Assembly (NCBI GenBank): GCA_030062745.1
Contig: CP099839.1
Location: 41,589,891 to 41,653,890 of the forward strand
DNA length: 64,000 nucleotides
From: Capitulum mitella
Lineage: Eukaryota > Arthropoda > Thecostraca > Pollicipedomorpha > Pollicipedidae
Reading direction: 5' to 3'
The notes below the pieces were generated by a model. The model was given only the letters and a program-made list of their open reading frames with translations, searched no databases and was not told the origin of the DNA. Below are positions 13,434 through 24,689 of this stretch, piece by piece. Every line of letters begins with the position of its first letter. Position 1 is the first letter of the stretch. The position numbers and the translations under genes are program-made.

Positions 13434-13562
13434 ATGAGCTCGGCCACGTCGCCGCCGTTGGCGGCAGAAGAGCCGGCGGCCGACTACGAGTACACCATCA
13501 GCGGCATCCGGGTGGCGTTCCCGTTCAAAGTCTACCCCTGCCAGATGGCGATGATGGCCAAG
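13434..13562 (+). CDS. BRIP1: BRIP1/FANCJ helicase, first coding exon (N-terminus, Q motif)
   Basis: Encodes 43 residues from the ATG at 13,434. BRIP1 is a nuclear 5'-to-3' iron-sulphur DNA helicase that acts with BRCA1 in interstrand crosslink repair and unwinds G-quadruplexes. Residues 18-42 (YEYTISGIRVAFPFK, then VYPCQMAMM) match the start of vertebrate BRIP1 (EYTIGGVKIYFPYKAYPSQ). They contain the Q motif, whose glutamine (Q38 here) helps bind ATP. The exon ends AAG/gtacgc in phase 0, the same place and phase as human c.93. A pyrimidine-rich stretch and cag at 13,420-13,422 suggest that this exon begins at 13,423 and that a 5' UTR exon lies upstream, not found. Forty of 43 codons end in G or C. 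The first 17 residues are Ala/Pro-rich and not conserved, but the MSS start matches human BRIP1. Confidence 0.93.
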
Positions 13563-13882
13563 GTACGCCGGCCGCTCGCTGGAATGGGGAGCGGCTGTGG
13601 TCGGGGGGGGTCGTGACGGAGAGAGCGGCGGCTGTCCGGCGGCGGTCGCGCCGACCGCAGCGATTGGTAAACACGCGCCGGTCCGACCGGCCGCCACGCC
13701 GGCTATGCACTCAACGCGTTTGTGTTGACGTGCCTGACTACTAAGGAGCGCCGCGAGCGCGGGCGGCACGCGGCGCGGCGGCGGCGATAGCAGCGCGGCG
13801 GTGGCGATAGTGGCGCAGCGGCCGGCCGCTAACGAGGCGGCCACATTCCGCCGTGTGACGCGCGACCGCCGCTCCGTTCCAG

Positions 13883-13994
13883 ATCATGCAGGGCCTCAAG
13901 TGCGGCCAGAACTGCCTGCTGGAGAGCCCCACCGGCTCCGGGAAGAGCCTGGCGCTGCTGTGCGCCGCGCTGGCGTGGCAGCAGGCCGAGTCCG
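13883..13994 (+). CDS. BRIP1: BRIP1/FANCJ helicase, second coding exon (Walker A)
   Basis: A 112-nt exon between cag/ATCATG and TCCG/gtgagt. It enters in phase 0 and leaves in phase 1. It encodes [10 protein letters not shown] followed by [17 protein letters not shown] and [18 protein letters not shown] is helicase motif I (Walker A), which binds the ATP phosphates; the lysine is the residue usually mutated to kill activity. The match to human BRIP1 ([25 protein letters not shown]) is close to identity, enough to exclude the paralogues RTEL1, DDX11 and XPD. The exon has the length and both phases of human c.94-205. All 37 complete codons end in G or C. The intron before it is only 320 bp; the one after it runs to about 40.4 kb. 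Confidence 0.97.
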
Positions 13995-15954
13995 GTGAGT
14001 GCCGAGCCGGCCGCCGGGCGGCGCTGGCGTCGCGCCCGCCAGCACCGACGCCAGGTGGCAGCACCTGACGACTCGCCGACAGGATATGCAAATTTTCGGG
14101 TGATCGCCTGGGATTGGTGCTCGGTGCAGCCAAGATGGTGGTCAGACAGGAATTTGCCATATTGAGGCTCATGTCCCTGCATAATGTTTGCAAGTTATGA
14201 ATAACGGGTTTCAGGATCCCCGTTTAAACGAATGTCGTCATTGTCTGTTGTAAATTTTGTGGCTGACGCCGCATCACAAGTTCTTTTGTGGTCACTCTCC
14301 ATATTTTGGTCGAGTAAATGCAAGTTTAGATCGGTTACTAATGTGATACTATGTCTAAATGCGATGTTTCCTTTTCTGAGTGGAAGCAGGATGGAGTGTG
14401 GTCAACATTGTTGCATTTTTCGGATAGCGAGGCAGAGATGTTTACACAAACGTCTGGTCATTAATAGATTATTGTGAGCCGATGCCGATGCAAACCCTGT
14501 CAAATCAAATCAGATCTTTCTTCCCGAACCAGCGCCGTTGCCTGCAGTTCCACTGTCCGTAGCGCGCGGTCGTGAATCAGTCACCACCGTCGGCGCCCTG
14601 TGACTGTCGGCCACCTGTGTCCGTGTTCTGTTACTCACGGTCATCTGTCCGCGATCTGAGACTGTGACTGCCGGTCCCCGGTGTGGGCGGCTGGTGACGG
14701 TGACGGGCCGGCTGCGGCTGGTGACGCACGGCTGCCGTGTCGCGGCCGGGGCCCGGCCGGCGCGTGCACGGAGCGGCGCGCCGCCGGCCGGCCGGCGGCG
14801 CCTTTGAGCCCGACCCGGAGCCGCCGCCGAATCTTATCGCGATCCTGGCCATGCAACGGCGGCCGGCCGGATCAGATAGTGGGCGGCCGCCGTGTTACTG
14901 CCCCGCCTAATGGGGACATTCACACCAGCCGGGACCGGTACCGGCCGACACGAGGCCGCTCTCCGTTTTCCTGTGGCCGGCCGCCGCCGAACAAAGGCGC
15001 CAGCCGGCCAGGTGACTCAATTAGCCGGCTCGGTCGGGGGTCAGCCGGCGGCGGCCGACAGTCTGGGCGCCGTCATGTGGCGGGGCCCACCCCCTTGAAG
15101 GCGGCCGCCGACGCTGGCTGTCGGCACTCCGTCCGGCCGTGGTCCGTGCTGGCCGGGGAACAGCAGGCTGCTGTCGGCAGGAGCGCCCTGCCGACAGAGG
15201 TCGGCAGCGGAGGGAGTTCGGAGTCGGCGGTCTGTGAGAGCGGACGGCTGCTGCGTGAAACAGTCCGGTCGACGGGCTGGACGCTGCGTCAGGTGCCGGG
15301 CGGCGCGTGCGAGCGGCCACACGCCGCCACCGTCACGACCGTGGGACGGAGCGCTGCGCCACGCGGCCTGCGAGACGGCGGCCGACTGTTCGCCCGGAGT
15401 AAACCGTTAGTTCATGGCACCAGCGGGCCATCGTATTGGTCCATTGCGGTGCGAAAACCTGACGCAGCTCCTGTTTAATCCGACCGAAATGGCTGAACGA
15501 ACGTGACGTAACTTACCGGATGGCGCTGGGATTTCTTGACAAACTTCACTGAGCCGTGCTAAATGGATTGCGCTGGGCTCTGCCATGGAAACGTGCCGGA
15601 ATGTCTCTCCAAATGACCTAAGCAACGATAAGCTGGTGACGGGACTTGTGCAAGCGATTGCAGAAACCCTTGAGGCAGCGAAAGCGTACGTAAGTGAACT
15701 CTTGAACAGGGTGTCTGCCTCGCGTAGGCCCTTCTTATGACGCTGGCGTCGCAGGTGGTTTGCATCGGCGTCAGAAACTGGCTGTGAATGGTTGAAGCAG
15801 CTACCTGGCCGCGTTAGGGACAAACTGCCGCAGCCGGACGGTCCCTCCGTCACCGGTGGAGACTGTGCCCACTGCCCTGGTCGGGAAACGTGACGTCCTT
15901 GCAAGGACGCTGTACTGGCCGCCGGGCGTCCCGTGGCGCGACGCGGACTGCTTC

Positions 15955-16210
15955 GCGGTGTACGGTGTCACCCGGCATAGTCAGCTGACTTGACCCCGTT
16001 GGTTGGTCTGAGGTGACTGCCCGCCGCGTACGGTGTCGCCCGACATAGCCAGCTGCCCTGACCCCGCCGGCTGTCCTGAGATGATTGCCCGCTGTGTACA
16101 GTGTCGCCCGGCATAGCCAGCTGACCTGACCCCGTCGGCTGTGCTGAGGTGACTGTCCGCTGTGTACGATGTCGCCCGACATAGCCAGCTGACCTGACCC
16201 TGTCGGGTCG
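15955..16210. repeat. Minisatellite, 68-bp unit, about 4 copies
   Basis: The word gtgtcgcccgacatag (with small changes) occurs at 15,965, 16,033, 16,101 and 16,169, exactly 68 bp apart. It lies in the large BRIP1 intron. Confidence 0.9.
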
Positions 16211-18009
16211 TGGGTTGGCGGCCTGCCGGACGCTCGTAAGACCGCACAAAGGCGCCGAATCAAAGACACCAACGTCCTCCGCAGCTGCTTATTAAACATG
16301 CACTTCCGCTTGCGGGGCCTGTGTGCAGAGCCGAACCGGCACGCCGACCGCCTTGTGGAGGGGGGGGGGCGTTTTTGTTTATACGGATTCCGCAATGTCT
16401 GCGCGCCGATGCTCTAACCGCGGCTGCGCCTTTGAACTGTGCCGCCAAGCGGCGGGCCTAATTTGGAGCAGAGTCGTGGGCACGTGGTGAGCCAGTTGGG
16501 CCTAACGACCCGGCCGAAGGTCGGGCCCGCGGTGGACGGCCGCGCGGTACCAACGCCGACAAGTGGCGGTGATCGGGGCCGTGGAGCGAACCGCGTGCCA
16601 GGGGCGTGTGCCCGCCCGTCTACACGGAAGCCAGCTCGGTCTTTGTCGGTCCGGCCTGCAGCCGAAGACGCTGGGTCACTAAGCAGTGCTCGGGCTCTTC
16701 GTGAAGAGTCGAATGGCGTGCGCCGTCTTTTTGACGGTTTTTTAGGCCGGCCTGAACATCTGATGCCAGGCGTCCGACGTGGCCTGTTGTACAAGGATCG
16801 GGACAACGGAGTTCCGGCGTTGGGCTTTGGGTTTGAGTTCGAGTGTCAGGACTGGCACCGGTGTTGGCCTGAGACCGAAATGATCAGCCTCAGTGTTACC
16901 GCGCGAGTCTGGCCGCATTTTTCAAGATTTCATCGAAAATTTCCCCTTGTGGTGTCGTTTCTCTAGATACCGCGTTTCGCTAGTTTCCGTGCGAAGCATC
17001 GTAATAATACTGTTCCCGTCCGCACACCCGTATGTGCAGCATGCCAGAAGGATAGCACCATGTCAGGTGCGATCAGTAAACGATACAGATGAACGGCGCG
17101 CAGTGCTTATCGCAAGCGGGACGTATGGCGGCCACGCCCGCGAAGCCAGGGCTAGACGAGCGAGCTGGCGTGCCAGCTCAGCCGGCCAGACCCTGCCGTA
17201 GTCTGCTGCAAGACTTGCCTTAAATAATATTTTATTCGATTTAAGGATATGTTGAGACTGATTATGGATTTTAATGCATTTCACCTGATACACTAGTGAT
17301 TAGGTATTTGGCCGCCAGGAGTCTGGTGTATTTGCACACGGTGTCAGGTTTCTTTAACACGGTGTCAGGTAAAATGGTAACAGATTTGGCGCGATAGGGG
17401 AAAGCTGTAGTATGCGCGTAAAATACCTGGCAATTGGTTACCATAAGGTAAGGGTTATTTTGAGGAAGAGGACATAAGCGAAGCCTTCATGTTTTTTTCT
17501 TTGCCTGGAAGTAACTTTTGATTTGTCAAACTTAGTTAAATGAATTAGGTATCTACAGCCGAGAAATTTCCCCAAATGTCAGCCAAAATTCCCATTCTCA
17601 TATCCAGATCCCATTTCCCAGATCCTCAGATCCGATCCGAATTCATTAGAAAACGGAAATTTCCCAGATGTGGTCACAGTGATCAGCCGACCGTAGGGTG
17701 GCCAAATCGTGGGGTGCCTGGCAAAGCAAGGGTCCTCCAGCGTCATTTGGTTACGTGCCGGGAACAAAATTGTGCCAACGTGTGAGCACTACGGTGGCGG
17801 GATTAGAGACCGTGCAACGAGCTCTACGCATCATGTACTCTGACCCTAACGCCACCCTCTTCAACACGCTTGGGCTAAATATATCCATGTCGCGCATGTA
17901 GAATGGCCGTCTGGCAGTCAGCTAACCAGCCACGTTTGTTACTGGACAGACGCTCTTGGTGGTCAGGGTAAGATGATAGCTGCGCCTGTGTAAGGGCCGT
18001 CTGGCGCCC

Positions 18010-18655
18010 GGCGGTCCGGTGGTCAGCAGTCCGAGGATCGTCCACCGTCCGGCGGTCAGCCTTCTGAGGATCGCCGGCGGTCAGCTGTGTCCGAGGATCG
18101 TCCACCGTCCGGCGGTCAGCCATCTGAGGATCGCGGGCGATCAGCTGTGTCCGAGGATCGTCCACCGTCCGGCGGTCAGCCGTCTGAGGATCGCCGGCGA
18201 TCAGCTGTGTCCGAGGACCGTCCACCGTCCGGCGGTCAGCCCTCTGATCTACCGTCCGGCGGTCAGCTGTGTCCGAGGATCGTCCACCGTCCGGCGGTCA
18301 GCCGTCTGAGGATCGCCGGCGATCAGCTGTGTCCGAGGATCGTCCACCGTCCGGTGGTCAGCCCTCCAAGGATCACCTACCGTGCGGCGATCAGCCGTAT
18401 GAGGACCACCGTCGGTCAGCTGTGTCCGAGGATCGTCCACCGTCCGGCGGTCAGCCCTCTGATCTACCGTCCGGCGGTCAGCTGTGTCCGAGGATCGTCC
18501 ACCGTCCGGCGATCAGCCGTCCAAGGATCACCTACCGTCCGGCGGCCAGCCGTCTGATCTACCGTGCGGCGGTCAGCCGTATGAGGACCACCGTCGGTCA
18601 GCTATGTCCGAAGATCCTACCTTTCCGGCGGTCAGCCGTCTGAGGATATTTTGCC
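18010..18655. repeat. Minisatellite, 60-bp unit plus shorter variant units
   Basis: The core gtccaccgtccggcggtcag repeats with a 60-bp period from about 18,030. From 18,240 shorter units (ctgatctaccgtccggcggt) and a variant with gaggaccaccgtcggtcag are mixed in. About 13 copies of the core. The open frames here are repeat artefacts. Confidence 0.92.
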
Positions 18656-19260
18656 GTCTGGGCGGCGGCCGGGCGGCCTCTGGCGCCGCACCTCCGCGAG
18701 TGTCGCCGCTCCCGCCCTGCCGGCCGTGACGCCAGTTGTCACGGCCGCGCCGGCCGCCGCCTCCGTCTCGTGACGGCCGGCTTTCGTGCAATTAGCCGAG
18801 CGGCGACCACCCAGGCGCGGCCGAGCGGCCGGCCGGCCGGCACACCTGCGGCCGCCGCCGCCGGCTTCTGTATTCCGCCGCGCCGATACTTTGCCTCTAA
18901 AGCTGTCGGCGGCGAAAAAGGCCGCCGTCGCCGGACGATTTACGGCCGCCCGCTGCCGGCTCCGGCCCGTATTAATCCATAATAATTGGTTGTCGGCGCG
19001 ACAGATGCTCTGCAGCGGCCGCGATGCGCGCCGCTGATAGCGCGCCACCTCGGCCCGCCGGCATGTCAATGTAATGAATTCGGAGCGGTCGGCGCGGCCG
19101 GAATGTGTCCTCTGATGCCGTATCGCGGCCGCCGGACCGGCCCGGTTACCAGCGGCCGGGTGTCGCCGCCGCCTGTCCCGCGCGCCGCGTCACGGCTCCG
19201 GCGGCGGCTCATTGGTCCCCGTCAGACGGCAGCTTATGCGTGTGCTGCTCACGTGGTGAC
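18640..19260. other. GC-rich island after the 60-bp minisatellite
   Basis: A CGGCCGG-rich stretch directly continuing from the minisatellite, like the other islands in the window. No exon supported. Confidence 0.4.
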
Positions 19261-22200
19261 GTGCGTAGGGAGCTGGAGAGTTAATGTTCGGAATGGCGGG
19301 AATGGATGAAAGGTATTTTGACTTTAGTGGGTAGTGCTTCGGGCTGCACTGTGGTTAGTCTTTTTAGTTTTTTGTCGGGTCCGGCCACTGACGGATCCAG
19401 AATGGCCATCTCTGCTATGCCCCGCCCCAACCGTGATTAGGAGGGGCAAATGGTCATTTCCTCCCCCCCCCCCGGAAAACATGGGTATTTCTACTCAACC
19501 AGAGTTTGAAGTTGCTGTAACTCCGAATTTAGCCTATGGCCAGCGTCTTCCACCCGTCCCCCGGCCGATCATCTACCATCCATACCCAGCCGCTGGAATA
19601 CACTCCGAACCCACGGCCAGCGTCTTCCACCCCGCCCCGTCAACGACTCAGCTGAACTACCATCCGAGCCCAAAAAACTTTGGTGTTTGTCTTCCCTCCC
19701 CCCCCGCCCAAAACGGAGCCGCTGAATCCACCCCTGTGCCCGACATGTTATTTGGAAGGGCTTCGATGTTACTTTAGATTCCGTTTCTTCCGTGACCAGA
19801 CGCATGAACTAGCACACATAATCAACTACTAGCACAGATGACTCGTACCGACGCGCGTGGGTGGCAGCCGAATGCAGCTGGTTCTTTATTAAACAGACTT
19901 GGGAAATGTGTTTTGACTTTCATGAACTTTGCAACGCAAATAGATGGGAGTGTGATAGATCCATCAGGCTGGCTGGGTCCAGGTCTGCGATGTCCCCGTC
20001 AGTGTTGTGAGTCTTCTGAATCCTGCAGCGGTGATGTGTTCGAAACCACCGCCGGCGTCTCGTGGGCCGTGTTCCGCCCATCTCTTACATATCGCCACAT
20101 CTGTGGCCAGCTCGTGAGTCGTGATACATCCGCTCAGTGGTAACTGATCACGTCTGTGGTCAGCTCGTGATTCGCAGTACATCCGCTCAGTGGTCACGTG
20201 TGACCACATCTGTGGTCAGCTCGCGAGTCGCGTTACATCCGCTCAGCCGTCACGTTACGTCACGTCACGTCACGTGGTCAGCACGTAAGTCGTGCACCCG
20301 CTCAGTCTTCACGTCTGATCACGTCAGTCGGCAGCAACATATCGTGACGCCGTGTCACGACACGTTCGTTTTTGGACACGTCATCGTCGGACCCGTGGCC
20401 ACAGGCGCCTGCCGAACCATTCTCCTTTTGCGAAGCAGACGATACACGGTGCCATGTCGCCCACAGCGTGCCCCTGTACTGCCATTGTCATTCGTTGTGA
20501 TTTTCGGCAGCGCGCCGTCTCTCGTCTGGCCGTCATCGTCAGCTCGTGCCGTTGTTGCCGCTGATTTTCGGAAAGCACAGTGTCTCTTGATACACCTTAC
20601 CAGGCTGTTTCTTTTAACAGCATGTTCTGGTCGCCTTTGCGGTGGATATTCTGAATGTTTGATGTCTTCTTGGTCCGTCATATGATCCGTCAGCCCACTT
20701 GTTCCCACCCGTCACCGCGTCCACCTGAAGCAACGATCTAAATGTTTGGCATTTGGCTTTTTCGACGACTAACAAGTCCTTTTGTATGTGTGTGACGCCG
20801 TGACAGTCACGGTTAGATATTTTGAGTATTTTCCCGCAGTCGCTGAGCGGATCTTTAGTGTACCGCTTATAGCATGCATGTATTCTGGCCACGCGGCTTT
20901 TTCGTGTGGTTTCTTATGTAACGTTTATGTGTAGGCATGGAATACCGGTACTGACATGTCAGAGGGGTGCGTGTCGCCCCCGTCACTGACATGTCTGTGA
21001 AGAGTTGTCATTTTTTGCCCAGAACTTTCTGAGTTTGGTGTTTTTTTCTTTTGCTTGAAGATGCTGTTCAGTCATTAGGGGTGTGGTCACACATTCGTGC
21101 TGGTAGCTTTTTTCCATCTGTGAGTAGCTTTGTTAAAGGTACCAGAAAGCTTGGAACCAGAACCTGGGATACGGGATATGGGATGTGAGATATCTTGACA
21201 TAGCAGAACTGGGGACCTGACTGGAGTTTTTCGTGCTGAACAATGTGCTGTTTGGTGTAATTCGTTTTCGGGAGAATGTGTGTGCTGTCCTCTAGGCACA
21301 CTTGGTAAAGGGGCTCGGTAGTCGTGCCAGAAAGCCGTTTGGAGGCGTGATGGGCTGCAGCCGTCGGCGGCGAGCTTGTGGCACGTTTAGTGGCCATCAG
21401 CTGGTTAGCCAGGCGGCTGCCGGCCGATTTTCACGGGTCCCCTCGTTCGGCGGGCGTGCCGGGTCGGGACGTTAATGACCCCAGCACGGCGGCGCATCGT
21501 AAACCTACTCGCCAAGACAGCCAAATGGCTAATTTTCGCCAGTTCATGACGCTCTGGAAATGAACATTTGTGACCCTCCCCTCGTTACATGTTTTGCCAA
21601 TAGGTCATTCGTTTGAACTGATTTACCTCCTCAGATTGGTCGTGCAGTGCGGTTGTCGACGTCGGCAGGTTAAACCGTTAAACCGAACTAAATGGGATTA
21701 AGGCGGACATTATGACCAGCTAGGTCAAGCGACGCGCAGATAGCTGTCAAAGAACTTCTTAAACACGGGTTTGGTGTAATGAGATCGGTATTGTCGAGTT
21801 GATTAGACCACGCAGTTCGAAGGGAGGCGTCCACGGCTCAGAATCGCTTCGTCAGCGATGTTATGGATTCGTGACAAGTCATTGCGAGACACCTAGGTGC
21901 TACCAGTCATTACAAATGGGTGTATGGTGACCGGAGTTGTAGACGCAGTCTTCCACAACTCATCACATGAATGCTGTACGCCTGATTGGTTATCCGCCGT
22001 TTTATGGCACACCTTGATAAAAGTGAAAGCGCAGGATCCTTGGACTGGTCGAAAAACACGTGGTGTCCCTTTTTCGCACCAGCTCCAGGAATTGTGATAT
22101 CGATGCATCGACAATGGATGCGAGTCACATGAGATTAGCTCGCATGCCAGCTATTGAAAGCCTAGTAAATCAATTAAGATTTGGTGAAACTTCACGTGGA

Positions 22201-23320
22201 CCTATTTATTGCCTATATATTTGTCTCGTGGCTTCTTGGAAAGGTAACTCGGCCGCCGGCCAGAGGCGCGTGACCAAAGTCACCCGTCACGGCGTGCTAT
22301 CGGGGCCGGACGTCACGTGTCGGCCGGCGGTGCTGCCGGAGACGGCCGGTTAGGGCGTAGTGAACAGCACGACCGGCTCGCGCCTCAGGCATTCAACAGT
22401 CGGCGTTCACGTCCACTCAGCATTGTATGCTGAGCCAGAATACATCATCGTGGAAAATGGTAGCCTGTTTCAAGGGAGTTCCTCCCCCACGTACACACCG
22501 CTCTTCCAGGGCGCTGGAGCGAAGACCAAACTATGTGCTCTACCGCGATGAAGTTTCGTGACTTTTCTAAAGTATCTTTTCCACAGCCAGTCAACATTGG
22601 ATCCCATGGCATCACAGAAATAGCTCCAGGATTCACTTCTCCGTTCTCGGTACACGGCGTAAAGATAGGGTTAACCCGCCCTATATATAACCCTATAACC
22701 GGCGGGTGTGGGTTATTTCACGTGCCCCACACCACCCGGCAAGAAACGCTCTCCACCTTCGCGGGATTACGGAGCACGTGGTAGCCAGCAGCGCATAGTT
22801 GGATGATGAGATCGGCCTGACGTTGACGGGACGGTTGAGCGAGACGATGCGATCACGTGCCAGCCAGTCCAACGGGTCCGTCAGGCCCCGCCCAGCCAGC
22901 TGAATCAGGTAGGAGAGCAAAGCCGTCACGCCATCTCGGGTATCGCATGTCGAGCGCCCGTCGACCGGCCATCCGTTACAGTTCCGTGCTCTTTGAGCAC
23001 GTTTGGGAGAGGGCTTGTGACATGTTTTGTTTGAATCAAATGCCCGTAACATTACACGGCGCGGGGAATGCCGGACTGTTGACCGCTCATTTCGTTGTCC
23101 TGGGTTGATGTGTTCGTTTACGCTTTCGTTAGTCGGCGTCTTGAATTCCGTCATCGAGCCGGAGAGTGGCACCTTATCCTTCACCGAAAGCGAAAGCAGC
23201 CCGGGCCGCGCCGGCTTAATCTACCCTTGCCGAATTCACTCGACTTCGTCCATGAACATGCCGTGACATTTGAAATGCTGCTCTGGCCTGAGAGGATCAT
23301 CAGCGGTAGGTCGCGGCCGG
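19260..23320. other. Intronic stretch, no exon recognised
   Basis: Contains the 20.1-kb minisatellite. From 19,385 to about 19,760 there is a C-rich segment with an internally repeated ggccagcgtcttccacc word, likely an old repeat. A possible hairpin (aacccgcc...ggcgggt) lies at 22,674-22,708. Otherwise nothing. Confidence 0.45.
20093..20335. repeat. Minisatellite, 53-56-bp unit, about 4 copies
   Basis: ctgtggtcagctcgtga and tacatccgctcagtggt recur at 20,101, 20,154 and 20,210, with a partial copy near 20,276. A short cgtcacgtcacgtcacgt run lies between the last copies. Confidence 0.85.
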
Positions 23321-23321
23321 C

Positions 23322-24115
23322 CGGCGTCAGCGTGACACCGCTTCCTGTCGACTGGTGTCAGTGTCACACCGCTCCCTGTCGACTGGTGTCAGTGTGACAC
23401 CGCTCTCTGTCGGCCGGTGTCAGTGTGACACCGTTCCCTGTCGGCTGGTGTCAGTGTGACACCGTTCCCTGTCGGCCGGTATCAGCGTGACACCGCTCCC
23501 TGTCAGCCAGTGTCAGCGTGATACCGCTTCCTGTCGGCCGGTGTCAGTGTGACACCGTTCCCTGTCGGCCGGTATCAGCGTGACACTGCTCCCTGTCAGC
23601 CAGTGTCAGCGTGATACCGCTTCCTGTGGGCCGGTGTCAGTGTGACACTGCTCCCTATCGACTGGTGTCAGTGTGATACCGCTCCCTGCCGACTGGTGTC
23701 AGTGTGACACTGCCCCCTGTCGACTGGTGTCAGTATGACACCGCTCCCTGCCGACTGGTGTCAGTGTGACACCGTTCCCTGTCGGCCGGGATCAGCGCGA
23801 CACCGCTCCCTGTCGGCCGGTGTCGGTGTGACATCGCTCTCTGTCGGCCGGTGTCAGTGTGACACTGCCCCCTGTCGACTGGTGTCAGCGTGACACCGTT
23901 CCCTGTCGGCCGGTATCAGCGTGACACCGCTCCCTGTCAGCCAGTGTCAGCGTGATACCGCTTCCTGTGGGCCGGTGTCAGTGTGACACCGTTCCCTGTC
24001 GGCCGGTATCAGCGTGACACCGCTCCCTGTCGGCCGGTGTCGGTGTGACACCGCTCCCTGTCGGCCGGTGTCGGTGTGACACCGCTCCCTGTTGGCCGGT
24101 GTCAGCGTGACGCTC
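23322..24115. repeat. Minisatellite, 31-bp unit, about 25 copies
   Basis: The unit contains ggtgtcagtgtgacaccg followed by ctccctgtcggcc. Each complete unit carries the inverted repeat GGTGTCA-gtg-TGACACC. Variant units (gtatcagcgtgacacc, ccagtgtcagcgtgatacc) recur in the same order, so blocks of units have been duplicated together. Confidence 0.93.
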
Positions 24116-24119
24116 CTCC

Positions 24120-24580
24120 CGACCGCCGCTTCCGCGCCGCGCGGAATGTCCGCCGTTCAAATAGGGCGCGCTCCTCGGTTTTCCCACATGATAGCATCTA
24201 TGACGCATTTACGTGACCATCGAGCTGATTTGTATGCGCCGAAGAGCAATCGGTTTGACACTTGACTTCGGGCGGCGGCCCTGTTCCCGAATAGCGCCGC
24301 CTTTCTCACGGCGTCCGTGTGGGCCGGCCCGTTTGAGGACGAGCCGAAGTGGCGGCGTGACGCCGGCCGGCGCTGTCGGCGGACGCCGGGGCGGCCCTCT
24401 GCGCTGTGCCGGGCTCCCGACTGACGAGCCTGTGGAAACGGCCCGGTCCTGCTGGGCTGGAGCGGACGTTCCAGCGCGGAGATGGCGCTTGTTTTCGCAG
24501 GTGCCTCCGGCCGTTGTTGGTTGTTCCGCGGGCTTTGTCGCTGTCGGTCAGTACCAATTCCCCAGCTCGATGATTCCGGT
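24120..24580. other. Short GC-rich island after the 31-bp minisatellite
   Basis: A GC-rich stretch abutting the array, ending near 24,560. A TTA triplet run follows at 24,671-24,687. No exon supported. Confidence 0.35.
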
Positions 24581-24689
24581 GTGAAACCACGTTCGACTTT
24601 TCGTGTTTTGGACTCCATCGGCAGTGTGTTGCACTTTGCTTATGCCCTTCGGTGGTGCGTCGTTGTGTTTTATTATTATTATTATTGTA

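Larger units (their letters stand above)
13160..15470. promoter_or_regulatory. CpG-rich island at the 5' end of BRIP1
   Basis: A GC- and CpG-rich domain covering the first two coding exons and roughly 1.5 kb downstream. It is where a housekeeping promoter would be expected. No TATA box or clear initiator can be assigned, and the transcription start was not located. Confidence 0.45.

Noticed and set aside
19334..19777. 147-codon Pro-rich frame with a signal-peptide-like start
   Set aside because: The stretch contains an internally repeated non-coding word and a C run, typical of an eroded repeat. There is no domain.
22672..22712. Telomere-like taaccctataacc within an inverted repeat
   Set aside because: A single short occurrence, not an array; at most a weak hairpin.
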